A program made the translations under genes and the position numbers. Positions 57,803 through 64,000 of a DNA stretch of 64,000 nucleotides are shown here, piece after piece; position 1 is the first letter of the stretch, and each line of letters starts with the position of its first letter. The notes below the pieces were generated by a model. It had not been told where the DNA came from, did no database searches, and saw only the letters and a program-made list of their open reading frames with translations. Source of the DNA: Verpa conica (lineage: Eukaryota; Ascomycota; Pezizomycetes; Pezizales; Morchellaceae); assembly GCA_033030425.1 (NCBI GenBank), contig JAUFSD010000011.1:558001-622000 (forward strand), in the 5' to 3' direction.

Positions 57803-58744
57803 TGTGAAGAATAATTTGAGGTCCTGCTACTAAAGGTGATGAGCAGGATGAGGTGGATGAGGGAGGAAGGAAGAGAAGAGAGGGAATCGACCAAATATAA
57901 AAAGAAGTCAATGGCACTAGACGGGGGTTGCCAGACCTAGGGAAAGGGGGTTAAGTGACGAAAAGTCTGGGCGAAAGGGGTCGAACGTTTTTGAGGCTTG
58001 CTTGATGCCAGGTGTTGTTGTAGAGAGCCAGTGGCCCGCGCCGTCCTCGGAGCCCTTTTCGTCTTGGGCGTTGCCGAGCGACTCCAGGACCGTGGTTCCT
58101 GCCAAGTTAGCAACCGACATCTCCTTTTGCTCCTCCGGTAAGAGATGTTCGCTGCCCCGTGCCCCCGCTTCCGCCAGATCTGTCGTTCAGAACATTTACC
58201 TTATCCTAGATGAGATGTCTCGGGGAAATTGAAATTGGGCTCTTGACTTGGGGTAATTTACACGCCCGTGAACTGGTCCGGGTGCCGGGGATTTCCAGTC
58301 TCAGGTAAAAACGCTTAGGTATCTGTATACAAACTCCTTTTTGCACATATATGGCTGTACATCCTAAAAGGGATGTATGTACAGTTGATAGGTAGTTGTT
58401 TTGGAGTTGCTCTGGCCGCAATATTAAGTGTGCGTAAACTCCCTGACTTCAATCGTTAGTACATGGAGATATCTGGCTCTAGGCCTTTAGCGACGGATAT
58501 ATTGCCTTGTAAGTAAATTTTCCCTAATGAGCTCCTTTTGTATTTATTTAACTGATTTATCTAGTTTTACAGGGTTGGCAGAAAATTGTGTTTTTTATAT
58601 TTACATACTACTGTTACATATGTAGATACAAATAAAATACACCCGGTTCAATTCGCCTTGAATCGAGCTGGTCTTATCGATACATGTCCTCTGCATGCAT
58701 ACCCTTACTTATGCGCGTCTTTCACTACCTGTACTGGCTACGGT
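57803..58744. other. Intergenic spacer
   Basis: Promoter of the methyltransferase and 3' side of the exonuclease gene. The first 400 bases are GC-richer; a frame at 58002-58232 is antisense to another short frame and shows no protein features. Confidence 0.4.
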
Positions 58745-61146
58745 CTACATCCACTTCTTAAGCTCAGACGTTCCTTTCCAGGGGGAAGTAGACATCGGCC
58801 CCGCATTGTCAACCAAGTCCTTCACCCTTCCCTTCTCGTACGGCAAGCCTTCCAAGCGTATCGCTTCTAAAATGCATTCTGCCACCGTTCGTAGTTTCAG
58901 AGGTGGGTCCCTCAAAAATCTTGATATTTCCTCTAGTTCGTGCCCCCCTTCATACCACATCGCATAAGCCCGTAGCTGTGATGACGAGGCTGCGGGGGTT
59001 CCCTTTTCCGATATATACTCAGATACCCAGTTTTCTGCCTTTCCGATTTCTGGGCCTTTGTATGATTTCCTTAAGGGGTTTCTTTTAACGGCTTTCCCCT
59101 CTGTACCTGTTTCACCGGATCTGTCCCCAGTATTAAATACCATTCCGGCTATTTCTTCGGTTTCCTCGCCGATGCTACCATGGGTAGATTTGATAGATAG
59201 CGACTTCTTCAATACCCTCTTAGTTTTTTGTACTACTAGACTAGTCCCGTGCGCCATCCTTACCATCGTTCGGCATGGTGGTAAGGGCGGGAAAGGTCTA
59301 AGTTCATTCCTCTTTCCTTCAAGGGCATCAAATACCCGTAACCCTGCATACGCATCGCTTGCCACGTCTGCAAAACACCATTGATTTAGTATTGTTTTTT
59401 TCGGTAATATCAGCTAAAATTTACTTACACTCTATCTGTTTGTCCGTCAATGGGGTTTTCCATCTACTCAGCCTTACTTTTCCCTTGTGTAGTGGGAGAA
59501 GAAGATTTTCACTTGTCAGAGTTGATAATGATATTAGTCGTCTCGGAATGCTGCCTCCTCCTTTTTCAATGGTGTCTAATAGATTTTGAAGGTCACTGAG
59601 TTCGAAAAGGCCTTGAGGTACGACCTTGAGATGTTTATAGATTCTTTGGGCATCACCTGGTTCAGTAAGCTGCTAGAACCAACAGTTATTTGAGGATTAT
59701 ATGGTAAGGCTAGGCGATTTACCTGTGATGCAGACACCAACTTTCAATATATCCTTAGATACAATGATTTTCCGAAGGTTTTTAGGTAATAACTTCTGGT
59801 CATCACCTTGAAAGTTAACCGAACAATTAGTTTATCCCACAAATATTATTTAAATTTTTAGAAAGGGTTAGTAGAGTAATAAAAACATACACTTAAAAAT
59901 AGAAAGATGAAAGAGGGCGATATCGCTCTGATTTGCGATTTGTACTAAGGATACATGAGACCTGAATAATGTAAACAAGTGATTTTTTACGCCCACATGG
60001 AAATTCTGTACCTCGGTGTCGAATTTTCGGTTTTCATCCATGCATCCCACTCAATATCGAACCCAAGCACCTTATCATTCAAAAAAAGGGCTGCTACCTG
60101 TTCTGCCTGCTCAAGTGTCTTGCAATAATGTACCTTAGGGGGTTCAAGGTTGCTATCTCGGTATAATAAATAACTCCAGGTCTTATTGATGCTTCCATCT
60201 TTTAGAAGTTGTTTGCTTTGTAATACGTCCTCTGGTATTTGATATTCTGTGAGCGAAACGTACGGTAAATCTGGTTCTGTGGCGAATTCGAGGTCCTCAA
60301 GGTCTATTAGTTTCGTATTCACTGGAAACCTCATTAAAGCTGGTGTTTCCGCATCAGTGGTAGCTGCGGCTTCCTCAGTTCCTTCTTCTGGTTTCTCAAC
60401 AATTGATTCTAAATCGGAGACTGGTGTTGCACCAGATTCGGATTTGACGATATCCTCAATTGCCTTCTCCAATACTCCGAAACATTCAAAGGCCATATTT
60501 AGGTTTTCTTTATTCCGAACTTTGTTCATTTGGGCTTCCAGCCTACGAAACCGGTCAACCAGATCCACACTTCTGGTTTCAGGCACACTTCTTGCTGCAC
60601 TGGGAGTAATTCGTTTTTGGTGTGATGAAGCTAGAATATTCCTCCGTAAAGAACTTAAACCTAGTCTTGAGACCGTTGTATTCTTGCCAGGAGGAACTCC
60701 TAATTTAACCATCCTGTCCTGTTTTTGGTTCGGGTGCATCGTAATAGAATTTGAAAAAAATCGTGCATTGGAAGGTCCTTTTGTAGGTACACTGATAGCA
60801 CCGAACGCATACCGAATAGCAGCCTGGTTTTTTTCTTGCCAGGGTTCATGAGATATCCTCCGGCTTTTATTCCATTTGTTCGGGTGTTCCCGCTGTGCAA
60901 CACCTTGCGAAGTTGAATTTTCTACTTGTAGTGGGGTAAATGTTGTATAATATGCCCTAGTTTGAATTGGCCCACGGTCAGAGAATCAAAAAGGAGGTGA
61001 AATATAAATCCAATATTTTTTTTTAACTGGAGGAAATACTTGGCTGAGCGTTTGCGCGAAGGGTACGCCACTATAAGAGATGCCTGTTGCAGCGAGCAGT
61101 GAAAAGATGACAACTGCTTTGCCCCAGCTCGGTGCCTTTGGAGCAT
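58745..61146 (-). CDS. RNase D/WRN-type DEDDy 3'-5' exonuclease
   Basis: Six minus-strand exons, 61146-61040, 60956-60012, 59961-59891, 59806-59723, 59656-59429 and 59367-58745, join in phase to 685 residues. The N-terminus is rich in Arg, Lys, Ser and Leu without acids, like a mitochondrial presequence (inference). Exo I is VLGFDIEWDAW (Asp and Glu ligands). Next is HVSLVQIANQSDIALFHLSIF, then NLRKIIVSKDILKVGVCITGDAQRIYK with the second Asp, and GLFELSDL. Exo III is YVASDAYAGLRVFDALE, the Y-x3-D of DEDDy enzymes, created by the last splice. The C-terminal part (YAMWYEGGHELEEISRFLRDPPLKLRTVAECILEAI) is a helical region common in fungal members. Substrate is unknown; both RNA and DNA are possible. 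Confidence 0.88.
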
Positions 61147-61463
61147 TTATTCAGGGGGAAGAAACGGACTGGACGGAAGGGGCAAAAGCGAAGTCTAGCG
61201 GGAGATTTCTTCGCTGAAACGAAACATCTGCAGAGTGGGGCAATGTAGGACGTGAGATGCGAATAGTTGCGGTGGGTTTGAGAATTGCAGGAATTCGAAT
61301 GAGGCGCCCATGCAGGAAAAGTGGCGGTACTATAGTAATATTATCTGGGTCGTGTGGCTAGGGAACGTTATCGCTAGGGTTACCCTGTCTAGTGACGAGG
61401 GGCAGAGCTGTGCATTGTTCGCGTCGTTCCTACTTCAAGAACACGCGAACATCTACACAAACC
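61147..61463. promoter_or_regulatory. Divergent promoter, exonuclease and LSM5
   Basis: 317 bases between start codons. GC content is higher than in surrounding DNA. No named site recognised. Confidence 0.4.
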
Positions 61464-62055
61464 ATGGCTTCTCAACTACTTCCTCTAGGTATACTCCCTT
61501 ATTATTCTACCCGTAAACTACCAATATTCTAACTATCTTACTGCAATAGAGCTTGTTGATAAGTGTGTGGGCTCCAGAATATGGGTCGTCATGAAGGGCG
61601 ATAAAGGTATAATTGTCAAACTAATCCCGTGACCTTGAACCCCGCAGTACCGAGTTTTAAAAGGTTCTAATCCATATTACAGAATTCAGTGGGACTTTAG
61701 TCGGTTTCGATGATTACGTTAGTAAGTTTATTCTAGTCTATAGTAATGACTAAATAAAAAACTAACCTAATTGTAGATATGGTACTAGAGGATGTGACTG
61801 AATAGTGAGTGAACAAGCTGCCTATGTCAATAAAAGATCCCCATGATTTCCAAGCTGAACCTCTATAGCGAGAGTAATGGTGAACAAGTCAAACTTAAGA
61901 AGATCCTACTGAACGGGAATAATATCTGCATGGTAAATTTTCTCTCTATTCTAGGTCTTTTTCCCCCATGTTATCAAAACTTACATTTTATGGGCTAGTT
62001 AATTCCTGGTGGAGACGGCCCTTCCGGATCTGGAGCACCTACCACTGCTTCCTAA
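61464..62055 (+). CDS. lsm5: Lsm5, U6 snRNA/mRNA-decay Sm-like protein
   Basis: Lsm5 is a subunit of the Lsm1-7 (cytoplasmic mRNA decay) and Lsm2-8 (U6 snRNA) rings. Six exons, 61464-61488, 61550-61606, 61683-61721, 61777-61804, 61869-61932 and 61999-62055, join in phase to 89 residues, the family size. The spliced protein reads MASQLLPL|ELVDKCVGSRIWVVMKGDK, then E|FSGTLVGFDDYV|NMVLEDVTE (Sm1), EYESNGEQVKLKKILLNGNN (start of Sm2) and ICM|LIPGGDG, matching Lsm5 nearly residue for residue. Exons of 25 and 28 bases explain why no frame of note is visible in unspliced sequence. All donors are GT (GTATAC, GTATAA, GTAAGT, GTGAGT, GTAAAT). Divergent from the exonuclease gene. Confidence 0.95.
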
Positions 62056-62942
62056 GAAATATCCGGCGTTTGATTTCTAGTTATTTGGGACTTCTTGGTC
62101 ACGATTTCATGTACAAAAGCAGTAGTAATAATCAGAGATGGCTCTCCCAGAGGAATTGATTGCGACTGAAGATACAACCACAAAGTTGATCTGTAAACTC
62201 GCGAAGTTTAAAAATTTAAAAAAGTATAAGCGAAATAAGCTACCATGCCAGAAGATATAAATTTATTTCTTATAGTTAGCATTAATCACTATAAGAAATA
62301 TAGCAGAAAGTATATATGTACGGGTAATGTGGTCCACGAGGCCGCCTCGTAGACCACACTGTACAATAGGGGGAGTATATTCGAGGCCGTACTAACAAAG
62401 AAAATATTGACACGTCGAATATTTACACAAAGGTATGTTTTATCAACATGAAGACTGTTTACCTATGGTCTCAAGTTTTAGGACATAGTAATTTTTATGA
62501 GATTCAGGGACCATACAGCAAGAGCCTGGAGTAGAGGTATATGTAAATTTATGCTGGGTGAATTTTGGGCTATAGAATTTTGAGGTACTGTGTTTGTAGG
62601 ATGACATCTTTTCTTCAGGTGCCAGATTTCAGCTCAGTCTTTTATTCTAAGGCTGTTCGAAAAGATTTTACGGTATACCTAAATGTATAGAAATACTATA
62701 TTATTCGTGGTGTTTTTGAGGCTGATGACCACGCATGCTGACGTAGAAACGAGACTGCTGACATAACGGCGGGCGGATATTGGCATGGCGACACAAAACC
62801 TCCCAAGAGATCCAAGCAACTCTATACTCTGAGCTTAGAACTAGTTCACGCCGTCATCTCCTATCCCACTCCATCGTCATTCATCTATCACCGGCATTTT
62901 TAGCCATCGCATCTATCTCGCAATACCATATTAGGCTGCATC
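62056..62942. other. Spacer with two palindromes
   Basis: LSM5 3' region and RPN3 promoter. Holds the two adjacent palindromes listed separately. No gene seen. Confidence 0.45.
62264..62357. repeat. Two neighbouring palindromes
   Basis: TATTTCTTATAG (62264-62275) pairs perfectly with CTATAAGAAATA (62289-62300) across 13 bases. GTGGTCCACGAGGC (62329-62342) pairs with GCCTCGTAGACCAC (62344-62357) with one mismatch across one base. The second, GC-rich arm contrasts with its AT-rich surroundings. Remnant of an inverted-repeat element or a transcription-terminating hairpin; not resolved. Confidence 0.7.
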
Positions 62943-64000
62943 ATGGTTGACAAAAGCTCTCTTCGATCAAATAAAGGCTCTAAAGATACCAAGAAAGCCG
63001 ATTCGAAACAGCCAGCCAAGTCATCATCTCGAAAGACGCCTGTGAAGAAATCGACATCTGCATCAGGAAGTGTAGGGGAGATGGAAGATGATAAACAGGC
63101 TGATAATGGCGCTGAGGATGTTGACATGAAGGATGACACTACTCTTAAGAAGCCAGGAGCTGAGAAAAAAGCTGGAGTAGATGGGGATGTGGAGATGGAC
63201 GATGGAAAGGCTGCCGGGGGTGATGGAGAGGGTAAAAAGGATGAAACAAAAGAGGACCCCACGAGTGTTGTGATAAATGGTAATTTAAACTTCTATGGTC
63301 TCCACTTGGGTACAGGTGTGTTGGATGAGGCGATAAGCTCATGGCGATCAATGCAGAAATCAAAGATAACTTTACTCTTCTGGAGCGAGCTGTGACTCTC
63401 TTCGATGCTCGGTTCACTCTCAGAGTACTCCGCACAATTTCATCTCTTCGCCGGCGCCTTACACCCGAGATTCTAGCCAAAGTAATCAAGGACACATACC
63501 CCGCAGATCACCCGTCTATACGAAGGCTTGAGGCAGTTATCAGATACGATGGAGCAACTATGGAATTAGACAGTGTAGAAGGGACTTCTAAAGATGGCTC
63601 TAGTGGAAATGTGCTGCCAGAGGTCGATATCTACATTCATCTACTTGCACAGATCTACCTTCTGGATCAAAAGTCCCTCCAGGCAGGCGCAAATTTTTCT
63701 ACAGAGCTCGTTGAGACAATCCACCTCCTGAACCGTCGAACCCTAGACTCGCTCGCCGCCAAGGTCTACTTTTATTACGCTCGATTCCACGAGCTCCTCC
63801 CTTCACCTGCTGTCACTAGCATTCGTCCTCAACTTTTAGCATCCCTCCGGACCGCCACACTACGTAAAGATATTGATACTCAAGCTACTCTTATCACCCT
63901 TCTCCTACGCAACTATCTTCTTACATCTCATATTACTCAGGCCGATCATCTTGTTTCTAAGACTGTCTTTCCTGAATCAGCTGCGAACAACCTCATTGCT
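62943..64000 (+). CDS. rpn3: Rpn3, 26S proteasome lid subunit (partial)
   Basis: Rpn3 (PSMD3/S3) is a PCI-domain subunit of the 19S regulatory particle lid. Exon 1 62943-63279 and exon 2 from 63357 join in phase; the gene runs off the window after about 327 residues. The first ~110 residues are basic then acidic low complexity (DDKQADNGAEDVDMKDD), as in fungal Rpn3. The join gives VVIN|EIKDNFTLLERAVTLFDARF, followed by RVLRTISSLRRRLTPEILAKVI, EVDIYIHLLAQIYLLDQK, LAAKVYFYYARFHEL, LRTATLRKDIDTQATLITLLLRNYL and ADHLVSKTVFPE. These are strong Rpn3 signatures. The C-terminal PCI domain lies outside. The intron donor GTAATT gives the only phase-matching join. Confidence 0.93.

Noticed and set aside
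1..64000. tRNA, rRNA or CRISPR features
   Set aside because: No tRNA A/B-box pair with cloverleaf, no conserved rRNA sequence and no regularly spaced repeats were found by reading; a covariance-model scan would settle tRNAs.

Overview
This window looks like a chromosomal segment of a filamentous ascomycete (Pezizomycotina). The evidence is genes split by 45-100 base introns with GT...AG borders and CTAAC/CTRAY-like branch sites, and a set of conserved eukaryotic housekeeping proteins. It also carries fungal-specific proteins: Big1, a Csi2-like protein, a CBM1 protein and a sphingolipid C9-methyltransferase. Gene density is low, with about 22 genes or gene remnants in 64 kb, separated by AT-rich intergenic DNA that carries short TA-flanked inverted-repeat elements. 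I suspect Pezizomycetes or a related early Pezizomycotina lineage, but that is a guess.

Layout, left to right. 0.6-1.2 kb (-): broken N-terminal fragment of a STAND/NLR-like protein. 2.2-4.8 (+): Sec18/NSF. 5.6-6.0 (+): small secreted cysteine protein. 7.3-10.3 (+): recyclin-1 (F-box plus Sec10-like, C-terminal CVVC). 10.8-11.3: MITE-like element. 12.2-13.2 (-): Big1. 14.1-15.4 (-): securin candidate, divergent from tropomyosin at 15.9-16.6 (+). 17.7-18.4 (+): Ubc1. 19.0-19.3: MITE. 21.1-22.2 (-): Csi2-like. 25.9-26.7 (-): CBM1 protein. 28.3-28.9 (+): small Cys-rich GPI-type protein. 30.6-31.4 (-): Mpo1-like. 32.1: truncated copy of the 19 kb MITE. 32.9-34.5 (-): Cue2-like CUE/Smr protein. 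35.05-35.3: MITE. 36.1-37.4 (+): nitronate monooxygenase. 40.5-43.4 (-): EMC1. 46.1-50.0 (+): Set1. 51.0-51.7 (-) and 52.0-52.4 (+): divergent Trm112 and Pcc1. 53.5-53.9: MITE. 54.1-54.9 (+): interrupted unrecognised frame. 56.1-57.8 (-): sphingolipid C9-methyltransferase. 58.7-61.1 (-): DEDDy 3'-5' exonuclease. 61.5-62.1 (+): Lsm5. 62.9-end (+): Rpn3 (partial).

Functional themes. Several genes serve the secretory pathway and ER: Sec18, recyclin-1, Big1, EMC1 and Mpo1. Big1 and Mpo1 both end in KKxx retrieval signals. Others serve the ubiquitin-proteasome and cell-cycle machinery (Ubc1, Rpn3, securin), RNA metabolism and tRNA modification (Lsm5, Trm112, Pcc1, a Cue2-like nuclease, an exonuclease), chromatin (Set1), or the wall and surface (Big1, Csi2, CBM1 protein, secreted Cys proteins). 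I see no gene cluster of the secondary-metabolite or defence-island kind. The least explained items are the interrupted frame at 54 kb, the broken STAND fragment and the two small Cys-rich secreted proteins. Two introns (tropomyosin, Pcc1) appear to use GC-AG borders, and Trm112 appears to end in a 5-base exon. Gene structures were built by hand from splice motifs, phase and remembered family sequence, so exon ends are predictions.
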